Origin: Aaosphaeria pasadenensis
Taxonomy: Eukaryota; Ascomycota; Dothideomycetes; Pleosporales
Reading direction: 5' to 3'
NCBI GenBank assembly: GCA_022813625.1
Contig: JAKLMB010000022.1
Location: 124,001 to 188,000 of the forward strand
Length of the DNA: 64,000 nt
Shown piece after piece: positions 35,113 to 45,840 of this stretch. Below the pieces are notes generated by a model that was not told the origin of the DNA, made no database searches, and saw only the letters and a list, made by a program, of their open reading frames with translations. Position 1 is the first letter of the stretch. The number at the start of each line of letters is the position of its first letter. The translations under genes and the position numbers were made by a program.

Positions 35113-36233
35113 ATCCCTTTTCCATCACAACATCCCATCAACTAATAATACCTAATGATCCTAATCATCTACATACTACGTTAATCCAGATAGTATGTAC
35201 ATACATACTCGGTACTTGAGTACTACTCGTACCGACCTACACACTCCGTACTCGTACCTGCAAACGAACACAGCAAGGGATGTTCTACAGGGATTACTAC
35301 TTCTTCTTTTCGAAATGAGAATCATAAAACCCCCGTAATAAGAGTAATAATAATACCGATAATGATCATCATCATTGTCGCAATAATAATAGCAAAAATA
35401 ATGGAGGCAACCGTTTCACAATCTGGGAAGCCTACCCAAGCCGCTCCTTTATCTCACAAGAAGCGGTTCCTTGATGTCTGAGACTGGTAATCTATTCTTG
35501 TCCTTATTCTTATTATATTTCTTATTCTTACCATTGTTATTCTCACCATCCTCTCCATCTTTGACATAACATTTGGCAGTTACCACATCGCATCGCCTTG
35601 CATAGCCTCGCATTGTGGGTATCATACATCATCTTCGATATCGTTCCTGTGTCCACACGCATGTCAAACATGATTCCATTCTTCTCACTCTTTCTCTCCT
35701 TCCTCCTCCCTACAGAGTGGAGTACTCGGTAAATCAGTTCTTGGGATATTCGGTTGGGTCAATATCGCCCTTTTGGATTCTTCCTTTTTCCTCGCCCCGG
35801 ATGCATCTTTCCGATACTTACAATAATAATGCGAATCTTAGCCGACGCATCATCCATCCCATGTCTCGCCAGCGATACAACCGTCGTCCCAGTATTCAAT
35901 AGTGCATAGTGATTTTGACGTTGTTGTTTATTCTAATGCCCTTCCAATGCTCAATCTCTCATGAGTGGCATAAGCCATCGCCTTCTTACGTCGCGTGGCG
36001 TCGCATCACATCGCATCACATTACATCACGTCCTAATTCTTGCAGATACTATGATCTAGCTAGCAGTATGGGGCAGCGGATCCTCTCCGTGCGCCAAATA
36101 GTGTGTATCCGTGGCTTTGATAATCAAGCTATAACTGCATGTTACGGTGCTCTGGCCTGAGACAGTGTGTGCTACTCTACTCTGTATACACGACTGGCAA
36201 GTCGTACAAGCGAGACACAAATATTATGCCCTC

Positions 36234-38749
36234 TCACTTGACTACGATGAAGGCCACCCCCTCGCGTGCTTGTTGGCATGCCCGCGATAGTGCCTGCACC
36301 TCCGTGTCCGTCCATTTGACGCTGAGGTTATCCCAATTCTTCGTCTGATACTCCCGTTGGTACAGCTGCCGCATGTTCTGCAACCGTCGGACCTCCCTCG
36401 GGTCGCCCGTTCCACTGTACACAATGAATGCAGTACACGGTGGCAACGACTCGTAGACTCGTCTGATGTCCGCTACCGTTCTTGCGACGGCCTCCCCGAG
36501 CGCATCACCACTGGCCTCTTCCACTTCCTCTCCCGCTTGAGAAGCAGGGTGATCTAGCCTTTTGAGCGCCGCTTGTCGAATCTGCTCCACGTCGGCCGTT
36601 TTTGTGTCGTCCCACCAGCCACGAACCAATTCGAGCTCCCGCAGGCGCGCCCATACGAAATCTACTTTGCCCGTGGCACCTTCTTTGTTCTCTGCTTGGC
36701 CTTTGATTGCAAGCTCGATGCCATCGACGACGTCCTTGTCACTCTTGCATCCAACTGCCACCTGTGCCTGTCCACCGTGCCCCCGGGTCGGGTCCCCCCA
36801 ATCAACCACAGCCCCTGTCCTGAACGCATTGCCGGATTTGGGACGTACACTCCGTCCCAATCTCTTGAAAATGGACTCTGCGTTGGTCTCACTAGTACCC
36901 CATCCCGGGCCGCGCTCGCATTTTTGCTTCACCAGGGCCAAGCAGGCACGTGCATCTTCGATGCTATCGTGTCCTTGTACACCCTTTTGGATCTCTTTTG
37001 ACAGATACTTCTGACAGAGGAATTTGAGCGATTGTTTATATGGTGGACCCCGGGGATGTGGGTACAGGATCCCAGTGTCGACCAAGAATGGATGCGTCAA
37101 CTTGAGAGCGTTAAGATCGGAATTGAGAGAGTGTCCAAGCAGAATAGATCGTGGCGAAAGGATCTCCAAGAGCTCTTTCTGGATATCTGGTAGTCGCGTT
37201 GTAACATTTTGAAGCATGGCTGGAGTAATGCCAGAGTACCTGCACGCCACTTTTAGCTTTGAACTACTACCCATTGGTCGCGTCCATGTACTTACTGGGT
37301 CAGGTAATCCTTGATAGGCACATCCGGCTTCACCAATTTGTCAAGGACCACCTTGCCATCCCAATTGATCAGACTCACTCGAGTCAATACAAGCTCGTCG
37401 TTGTCTGCTTTGCACATTTCACAGTCGACAGTATATACGTCGCGTCCAGCGGTCACACTTCCGCTCTCGATTTCTGCATCTGGAACCTCGCCATCCTCAA
37501 GCGCTGTCACAATTGTGTCGACCCAGCCATCCTCGGCTATCTGGTGGGCCTCTTTCCTGCGCTGTGTTGCAGCTTCGATCGTCTCGGGCGATGTAAACCA
37601 CGCCGGATGTACTGCATATTCATTCTCTTGCTGATCAATAATATTGGCAATGTACTCCGTGATAGGTGTGCGTTTATTCTCCCAGTGCTTCGCGTTTTGG
37701 GGCAATGGGCCTCGGTGGGAGGAGCTCTTCTTCATCTCTCTTTGTTCTTGGGTTTTGGGAATTTGAGAGGTCAGCATGGTGTGTATGGGCGAGTGAATCC
37801 TATAATATTGACGATTCCCGCGATGCTCCCCAATACCCATGACGGGCCAGACATGAGGAAACATGTCAGCGAGCGGCTTGAGTACGTCTGGGAGCCGGTC
37901 AGGTTTGAGGTTGGCGGGGTAAAAATCGTCTGGGGTGATGCGAAGCTTTTTGGGCTGGTGCTCTACTTCATCTGGTTTCGCTTCATCATCTACTTTGATG
38001 TGGCTGCTCTCATCTTCCGGGGTACAAGGTTTGGATTCAGACGACTGGAGTGATATTTTGCCATTGAACATGCCTAGTTCTAGTCCGGGAACTAGAAGCG
38101 TCACAACCTGTCGGATATCAGCCCGTTGTTTGACAGCCACCCATTGCGGGGCATTCCCATCTGCCAGGAGGTAAAGGATTAGCGATTGCAAATCAGTGAT
38201 TTTGACGTGACTCTGGAGGCGAGCGTTGTGAGAGTGACTGATGCTGGGGTAATTCTTCTCGATCCTTCGCTCGTGCTTCCGTTGCGCTTTCTCTTGCTTA
38301 GAGTGACCATTCGATTGGTGTCCTCGATCCCTTGCGCCATTCTCACCGTCATGCTCCCCGTTTCCCACTCTCTTATCACCGGTTTCCCTTGTGGAGAATG
38401 GATTTCTGGGTATTGTACTATCACTTCCTTGCTCTGCACTGGTGGAGAATGGGTTATGAGGAAACCCTTGGTGTGCCGGCTCCGGGGTAGAAGCTTCCTT
38501 GTCGTCCTGATCAGGCTCCTCGTCTGGCGCAGCTTCGGTCGAGAAAGTCGCATCGACCTTTGATTCTCTTGGGCGACCATGGGCCCTATCTCGACCTCTT
38601 CGCTTCCGTTTTGACGCGCTCACTACGGTCCAAGCTCCAGCGTCGTTGTTTGAATTGTCCTTCGCATCTTCTTCGCGCAGGTATGCCAGAGTTGCACCGA
38701 GTCCAACATCGGGAGCGCTCGCGTCACTTCCACGCTTCCGTTTCGTCAT
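36234..38749 (-). CDS. REX1: DEDDh RNA exonuclease, REX1/REXO1 family
   Basis: REX1-type 3'-5' exonucleases trim 5S rRNA, tRNA and other RNA 3' ends in the nucleus. Two exons (38749-37296, 37239-36234) give 819 aa; the 56-nt intron splits the exonuclease domain at DYLTQ/YSGITP. Active-site residues are visible: Asp442 and Glu444 in YTVDCEMC, Asp526 in LLGHSLNSDLNALKL, and His575 with Asp580 in HDSIEDA. The N-terminal 150 residues are Lys/Arg-rich with KRKRRGRDR, a likely nuclear signal. The 230 residues after the exonuclease include VVDWGDPTRGHG, which distinguishes the long REX1 form from the shorter REX3 and REX4. The ATG at 38749 is the first in frame. Confidence 0.9.
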
Positions 38750-39510
38750 GTTGGCCTGCAACTAGCTTGCGAAGCAATGCTTAGAATGAGGCGAAGGCCG
38801 GACTAGCACAACGAGTTAGTTCTTGAATTGCGATTTTCTTCGGAGCGTCGTATGTAGTGAAAGCGTCTGTTCTAAGAATTTCCAATGGACATAGGACTTT
38901 CGACCACGCTAGTGCCTTGGCATGATTTCCACCCTTATCGATATCTAATCCCTGAACAGACAGCAAGTGTTATTGGAAAAATACAAGGCTGGAGGTGTGT
39001 CTTGACGATGCAGCAGCATAAATACATCATGACTGGCTCAGATGTAAAGATGATTATACGGCCATAGATGAGCTTCTTGATGTTTCACAATTTCCTCAAT
39101 GTCATGGGTTTGATCGCGTCATCCATCTGTGTGGTCATGTAACCAATTTCTCTACGACAGCGGAGGCTCTTCGTACTTGAAGCTACCCTTGCCAAATTTG
39201 CCCGTCATAGATCTTGATGCACTTGAACCATATAAAGAAGGAAGTTTAGAATGAAACACAGGCCTATCAAAAACCTAGCCACCGTCGACTATAAGAAGAG
39301 AAAGAAGAAGGAAAGTCGTAAATATCATAGACAGCATACAATGAGAGAGGTTCGTCCAAGAAGGTATTGAAACGTACCCTCGTCTAAAGCCATAAACTCC
39401 CCCTAACCGTCATAATACATAAGAGCAATGCTAACCCTGCATCGTCATCTCTCGTAGCCATAAGATCTTCAAAGCAATCTTTTTCGTCTCTGACACCCTG
39501 AACTCACCAA
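38750..39510. other. Intergenic: REX1-like promoter and 3' region of the next gene
   Basis: Both flanking genes are on the minus strand. No coding or repeat signal was seen. Confidence 0.5.
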
Positions 39511-41625
39511 TCAGATTTCCCTGATACTGCCAGCAGTCGCCATGACGGAGACCTTGTCAGCATATCCACGCGGAAAACGGCTTGAATCCCGCCGAGGGGG
39601 ATAAGGACTCCGTTTCGTTTCCTCAACGAAAGTTGCTGGCTTGCCATTTTCGTCAAGCCCTCTCCACTTCCTGACCGTGACAAAGTCGGACGGGTCACTA
39701 GGGCGCCGATGCCCGTCCTGGAAACTCTGTCTGTCAATGATTGTAGTCGTTGATTCGCTCTCGGGTAACGCTGGGCGTTGAACTGTTCGATAGCCGGCGG
39801 TCACTCGCTCATGGGGTCCAGGAGATTGGCCTCTATAAGAGACAACCCGTTCGTATGATTCGGCAGGCGACTGAGAACGCGCAGTGCTGTAACGAGTGGT
39901 AGAGCGTCCGCGAGTAGTCACATGAGGCGATTCACTGCGAACCCGGTCTCTAATTTGCATCTCCTCAAATTCTTGCACTAGCGGTTGCTCGCTCTCAACG
40001 AATCGAATCCTCTCGCTACCTCGACGATCCAGGTACTCGCGATCTTCACGAACAAGGTAAGGCTCGTCGAGACTATGACGCTGTGTTGTCTTGATCTTGA
40101 TACGCTCACGGCTTTCGCTACGCTCGCGGTGCTGTTTGCCCTTCGACGTTTGAATGTACTCGACATGGGGGCTAGATACCTCAACATAACGGGTCTCACG
40201 GGCGACATTTGGCGTACTCATTCGACGATGATGGGTGGTCGCAACATCTGTGCTAGTTGATTTGAGAATCGAACGTGGGGTTGGAACGACGTAGCTGTCC
40301 GAAAACGCTGGAGATGATAGGGGAGTAAAGTCGTCTACAAGATCACTGGCCTTGTAGTGCGATACTTCGCGGTGCTCTACATCGACTTCGTGGTAGTCGT
40401 CTCTATATCGATAGCGGGTCGGTGAGATGCTTCGAGACCTCATCTCCAGGCGAGGCAAAACGCGCGGTAAGGATGACTCTCTTCGAATGACATGATAATC
40501 TTCCTGTAGATATTCCTTACGAGGCGGAAATCCAGGAGAATGGTCTCTTGTGACTTCTACATGCACACGGTCATACTCACGCGGCGGGCTCATGGAGGCA
40601 ATGCGGACCTTCGACTTCCTGCGGAACAGTCTTGGTGACTTGATCTGGTCTTGCAGTGCTCGCAAGCCTAGGCTCGTACGGCTTTCCGACTTCTTGATGA
40701 TCTGTGGCCTGCTAGTAGAGCGATGTCTTGAGATGTATATGTCGTCCCGGTCTCTCGATCGGCTGCGACGTCGTCCACGATCCACTTGAACGTGAACGTC
40801 ATCCAGCATGTACGGCCAGTCGCAGGGCTCATCAGACTTGCATTCTCGTATATGTGTGATTTGCCGCTCGCAGTGCTCATCGCTTGATCCGGAGTACTTT
40901 CTGCAACGGCGACAGGGAGAAGAGATGACTGGTTCTCCTGGGATTACGGGATGCGACCTGTGAAAGCCAGCCGACCGCATTCGACCGCACTCACTGCATA
41001 CGTGGCAGAGAAGAACGGGAAACGCTCCTGGACCCTCGGAACTCACGGTTTGAACAGTGGTCAAGGTATCAATGGGAGACTGAAGGTCGGGATAGCGATG
41101 ATCGTATTCGTACCATTTCTCGCGAGTACTGGCCCTGACGAGCTCTCCAGACGACGAGCGCATTGAGCCAACCTAGAGTGACGGATTAGAAAGTGAGCTT
41201 CGAGAAGTTGCGGGATTCAGGTAACGCACCATTGCGATTGACTGCGTGTTCGAATCAACTTCGTTTGATGGGCGCCAGTTTTTAAAGCAAGATGACACTG
41301 GATGAGCGCCAAAAGAAGGATGGTAGCCCGGAGGAGGAGGTGGCAGTGGTGGGAGTAGTGGTAGAGGTGCAGCGGGTGGAGGCGTTTGGAGATAGTGAGG
41401 TTGAACCAAACCTAAGGGAGCGAAATATGGGGGGAAAGGAGCAGCGGGAGGAGCAGGATAATAATACTGGTTACCAGCATAGGTGGCCAGAGCATTTGGA
41501 GGAGAGATTTCAGAAGCAGTTGTTGTTGTTTGCGTGTTCGTGGCCGTACTTGTAACGGCAGCACTGCCCGCGCCGCCTCCTAGATACTCAGCGTACGCCC
41601 GCCACTTTTCAGCATCGCTGTTCAT
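39511..41625 (-). CDS. Unrecognised Cys-module, Arg/Ser-rich protein (685 aa)
   Basis: Two exons (41625-41230, 41172-39511) joined by a 57-nt intron give 685 aa. The first exon opens MNSDAEKWRAYAEYL and continues with Pro/Tyr-rich sequence including a poly-Pro run (PLPPPPPGYHPSF). After the junction (SIAM/VGSM), residues about 180-255 carry a Cys module: CHVCSECGRMRSAGFHRSHP, then CRRCRKY, then two further Cys in IRECKSDEPCDWP. Two C-x2-C-type pairs suggest a zinc ribbon. The remaining 400 residues are disordered and rich in Arg, Ser, Glu and Tyr, with RS and SP dipeptides as in RNA-associated or heavily phosphorylated proteins. The function is unknown. A longer 5' exon is possible because the frame stays open upstream of 41625. 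Confidence 0.75.
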
Positions 41626-42668
41626 TGTTTGCACACCCTTGCGAGGCTTAAATTGCTCGGGACAGAAACACGGAAGGAGGATTGGAGGATCGATATGTGT
41701 CGTTTGGATCCAGGAAAACACCGTGCCACAAACGGGCAAACGAGTTAAGGCGCAGTGGGGTGGAGTTGCAGTTGAAGTGGAGAGAAGGTGAAGTAAAGTA
41801 AAAGTAAACTTTAAAAGCAGCGTAGTAATGACTCTTCTCGTATGGCCTGAACTTCACGATAATGCAATTTCGAAATTGAATAAGGCTAGGTGCCTTGTTG
41901 TGTGGCGAGAACAATAGGCCAGGTAAGTGGGTGCCTGGTATTGTCGATGGTCGTAGGAAGGCGCAAAGTAGGAGTAAATCGTGAGTGAAGGTAAAATGAG
42001 GTAGGTTGCAATGCGACCCGATCAAGCAAGATGATGTTTCAGGCCAGTAAAAGCCGCGGATTGAAACAATTGAACAGGACAGACACCAAGAAGAGGAGAA
42101 TTCTTTGAGAAATCTATTCAAGACTGAGTGAGACTCACCTCTCGGTGCGTACCTGGAGTGTGGGTGAACGTGGCTGGATGCCTGTCTTCGCCTCTCAGGT
42201 CCTGCCTCAGACTGCTACAACGAGGCGCAGGCTCGTTTCACCTTTCATGTCTTATCTCTTATTTTCTCATCTCTGCCTGCAAGTATCTGGTCGCAAACCT
42301 CCCGCTGTAATAATATATTAGGTACCTTAGGTAGGTAGGTACAGAATGAGCTGGCGAACGTGCATGTGCGTGGTCAGACCCTACCTAGATCCCACCACTT
42401 GAATGCTCATTTTTTTACCCACTGTACTACACACTTCAATTATTCAGACAACCAGTTGATAGCTTCTGTTGAATCAGTGCGGGATGGGAGTTGATTTGGT
42501 TCTTTTTCTTCATTTCTTTCCCCTTCTCCAAGAACGCCCTAGTAAGTATAAGTAATTGACCGGCAAGTTATAATTTTTACAAGGTTCCCAATCATCTCTA
42601 TGACAACAAAATCCCTTCTCGTACCTCACTACAAAGGGGCAATTTTTTTGTAAAAGAAGCCTCACTGC
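41626..42668. other. Intergenic with possible 5' leader and STT3 3' region
   Basis: No supported gene. A donor-like GAG/GTGAGT on the minus strand near 42,130 could mark a 5' UTR intron of the 685-aa gene. A GGTACC/AGGTAGGTAGGTAC run occurs near 42,320. Confidence 0.4.
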
Positions 42669-45170
42669 TTAATCCACCCTCAAAACCCTTGGGCCCTTCC
42701 TCTTCGCCGCGCGCTTCTTCTTATGCCCCTTTTCAAAGGATGTCGCGCTCTGGTGGTCACGACCGAAATTGTCAAGGTCCTTGACCTTGTATATCCTAAT
42801 GATCCAGTTCTCGCTAGTAAACGCTTCCTCAATGGTGCTGAGTTCGGGCCCCTGCGCGGGCAGACGTGCACCACGGACGCGGTCCTGGGCTTGGCCAGCG
42901 GGGAACAATGAGTTGTAGTTGTAGTACGACATCTTGTACCTATTGGACTCATTAGAACGTAAATTTTCCGGTTTGATGACAAACACTCACATCAAGCTGT
43001 TCTTCATAGTAGGTGTTGCCTCTTCATCAACGCGGTATTCACCACGAGGTGTGAAGAAGTTCCGCTCCTTGACCTCCTCCGGCCAGATGCCCTCTGCGAT
43101 GCGGACCATCCACAGGAATTTGTTAATATCATCGCCAGAATAGCCCAAGAGACCACCAAAAACAACGAGGACATAATCTACTTCGTGCTGGCGCATGATC
43201 GGGTAGCTGACCTCCTCCCGCGAGCTCATTGCCTTACCAACTGTGGCAATGTGGGTGTTGTTCCAAGTGTTGTTATCAACCAATGTAGGTCGGTCAGCCA
43301 TGCCTCCGATCTGGTAGCCGTAATCCCACCATGACATGATCTTTGCATTGTCTGGAGTGTTCTGTCGGAGCCAATAATACGCCTCTCGGTAATCGTCGAT
43401 AATATGCTGGCTACCGTCGGGCAATCTCGAGGCGAGCACAACGGAAGGAGAAGAATAGGCATTCGAGGTCACCCAGGTGCAGTGCAAAACGAAAAGCAAC
43501 AGGTAGACTGCGGATGCTCCAACGACGGTTAGTTTAGAAGCGTATGAATAGATTCCAACAACGGGTTTGCGTGTCGATCTCAGACCGTCGGGCAAAACTG
43601 CTGCTGCTGCCACCTTGGCAGCATCCGATGATCCGGTTTCTTTAGAATCAACCTTGGGCGTCTTAGTATCGAGATAAGTGTCCAAAATTTGGGAAAAGGC
43701 CATGGCAGATGCAACGCAGACAATTGGGGTCAGGGTAAGCATGAGTCGAACCATGACACCTGCGAAGTAACTTGCAAGGACAGCATAGATGACAATAAAC
43801 ACTTGCTCATCTGTCAGGCGCTTGAAGCACATGTAGACACCGGCTGGGAAGAGCCAAATCATCATGCTGAGATCGAAGAAGAAGGCAGGCCATGCGGTAG
43901 GTTGATGTTCCGAGACGGACGCGATGATTGGGATGTGAATCTTGGCATATCCGGTATCCCAGAGAGAGTAGAAACGGCCAGTCCAGGGAGCAATGACACC
44001 GGAAACTGTTAGAAGAACGAGTCCACCGAACGCAACCACGAATACAAATAGGACGATTGCGCGGAGGAGCGTCTGGAACTGCTTGCTGGGCAATTGTGCG
44101 CGAACATAGTCGACAAACGCAACAAGTTGGATGAGCCCAAAGACACCTGCATGCATTGGTTAGTGTACACACCCAAAAGTTTCATTATCGAGGTCTTACC
44201 CAAGGATGACATGTGCTCGCTACTCCTGATCGGCAGGAATCCGACAAAGGGAATTTGCATGCTAGCAAGCGTTCCAAGCGCATACCAAGAGGTATAGCTG
44301 ACGTACAGCCTAGCGCTATATCTTCCCATACAAATAAGCACAAATGCGTGCAGAGGTAGCAAATTCGTGATGAAGACATAGCCTCCCCAAGCGGAGACCA
44401 TGTAACCGTAGAACAACGCGGTCAACGCGCCCCAGAACATGGATCCATTCTTGACTGCCTTGATCCACAGGAAGAAAGTGAAAACAAGAAGGAAGATGGC
44501 AATTGCCTCGTTATCGTAACTGCCAGCCACCGAACGTGAGATGTAACCCGGTGTGATGCCCATGAATGCAGCGGCGAGGAGACCAGCGGAGGGGGAAGTG
44601 ACCATCTCGGAAGTCAAAAGGTAGGTGGCGAGCGCGGTGAGGCCAGAGAAGCCCGGTGCCAACAGCACGCAGATGTTCCGAATGTCAACGGGAAGGGTGA
44701 GGAAACGGAGAGCATGGTAGATGACGCCGCTGGTGACCATCAAACCAGGGTAGAGGGTTCCACCAGTGACTCGACCAAGAGGATGCCAGGTGCCTATTAC
44801 AAAAGAGTCAATTCATATAATGCCCAAGAGCCAAAGCGTTCGAAGGATGGATCGTGTTTTGCGGTCGGAGGGGTTGGCTTACGGTCGTCGAACCAGTCCC
44901 AGAAGCTGTAGAAGCCATTCTGGACTAGGTATTTTGTCGCTCGAAAGTTAAACCAGGGATCGACTATGTTCATATCAGTCAATTGGATCTTCAGAGTCGC
45001 GTTTGAGCCGACTCACACTCGTGGATGATGCTCTCGAATCGAATAACGGAGAAGAGACGACTTGAGACAGCAGCAGCAGCAATCAAAGCAAGAATAATAA
45101 CTCGAAGCATGCCACGAGTATTCCGACTCGTAGCCGGCGTAAAGACCGACTCGCTCTCTGTGACGGCCAT
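42669..45170 (-). CDS. STT3: STT3, catalytic subunit of oligosaccharyltransferase
   Basis: STT3 transfers the dolichol-linked glycan to Asn in N-x-S/T sequons in the ER lumen. Five exons (45170-45017, 44963-44883, 44793-44200, 44146-42991, 42939-42669) give 751 aa in continuous phase. The N-terminal membrane helix ends in IIHEFDPWFNFRATKY, whose Asp53 is the metal-binding residue of the first luminal loop. TWHPLGRVTGGTLYPG follows, and later SVAGSYDNEAIAIF with the second acidic motif. About a dozen hydrophobic helices precede the soluble domain. That domain carries the substrate-recognition motif SWWDYGYQIGGM (WWDYG at 549-553). The C-terminus is strongly basic (KKKRAAKRKGPR). Introns of 51-89 nt break the gene so that three short exons fall outside the two largest ORFs. 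Confidence 0.96.
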
Positions 45171-45840
45171 GATTGCGGCGTGATGGTAAGAAAAGAGAGA
45201 AAGTCACTGTTCTCCAAGGCCGCGTAACTGAAGCTATCTGTTTCCCGCAACGGTCGGAGCTCCCTCTCCTAGCACCAGGTGTCAAGATCGCATGGATGGA
45301 TTATGTAATAAACGCCACATGTGCCACACTTCCTGTTTCAAACACCTTCTTCAACACCATCTTCAACCTCGGTGAGGTTGAAGATACCTAAGTATTCATG
45401 TGCGCCGCTCTTATCTCATACGAATTAAAAACAGTTCATCTTACGAAGGACACGGTCGACGCATATTGCACCTCTTCAGATGTCCACATTCACAAGTACA
45501 AGTGCAGTTGCGGTTAGCTGTTCAGACACCCTGAACTATCTTTAATTGCTTCATGTAAACATTATTCATTCCTAAAATCCAGGTAATCATATTATATAAA
45601 AGTATGCTGTCATGTCGTTGCCGCCTCAGATCCCCACACCTATACCAAAAATATCCATGTCATCTCTCTTCCATTATCCCGTCTCCCAACAGTAGTAACT
45701 AAATGGCATCGCAAGGGTCTATACGAAACTCCCGAGTCTTATCCAGGCGGAGGGAAGATGTGTGGGTTCCAAGTCACGTCGAACTGCTAAAATGCAGGAG
45801 TCAAACCAAGGGACCGAATTCAGAGATTTGTTGCCGGTAG
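45171..45840. promoter_or_regulatory. STT3 promoter region / C2H2 gene 3' region
   Basis: 670 bases between two minus-strand genes. No ORF or repeat with support. Confidence 0.45.

Larger units (their letters stand above)
32529..36233. other. 3.7-kb gene-free, repeat-rich interval
   Basis: No coding gene was recognised. It holds a GGAATA-type hexamer run (32953-32997), a dense set of GGTACCTAGGTA palindromes (33,660-34,105), three TACTCCGTA copies (34006, 34013, 34159), and a CA repeat at 35077-35112. An A/T-rich low-complexity part follows near 35,330-35,550. Confidence 0.5.

Noticed and set aside
37259..38053. 264-codon plus-strand ORF inside the REX1-like gene
   Set aside because: Antisense shadow crossing the intron of a conserved exonuclease, with no recognisable motif.
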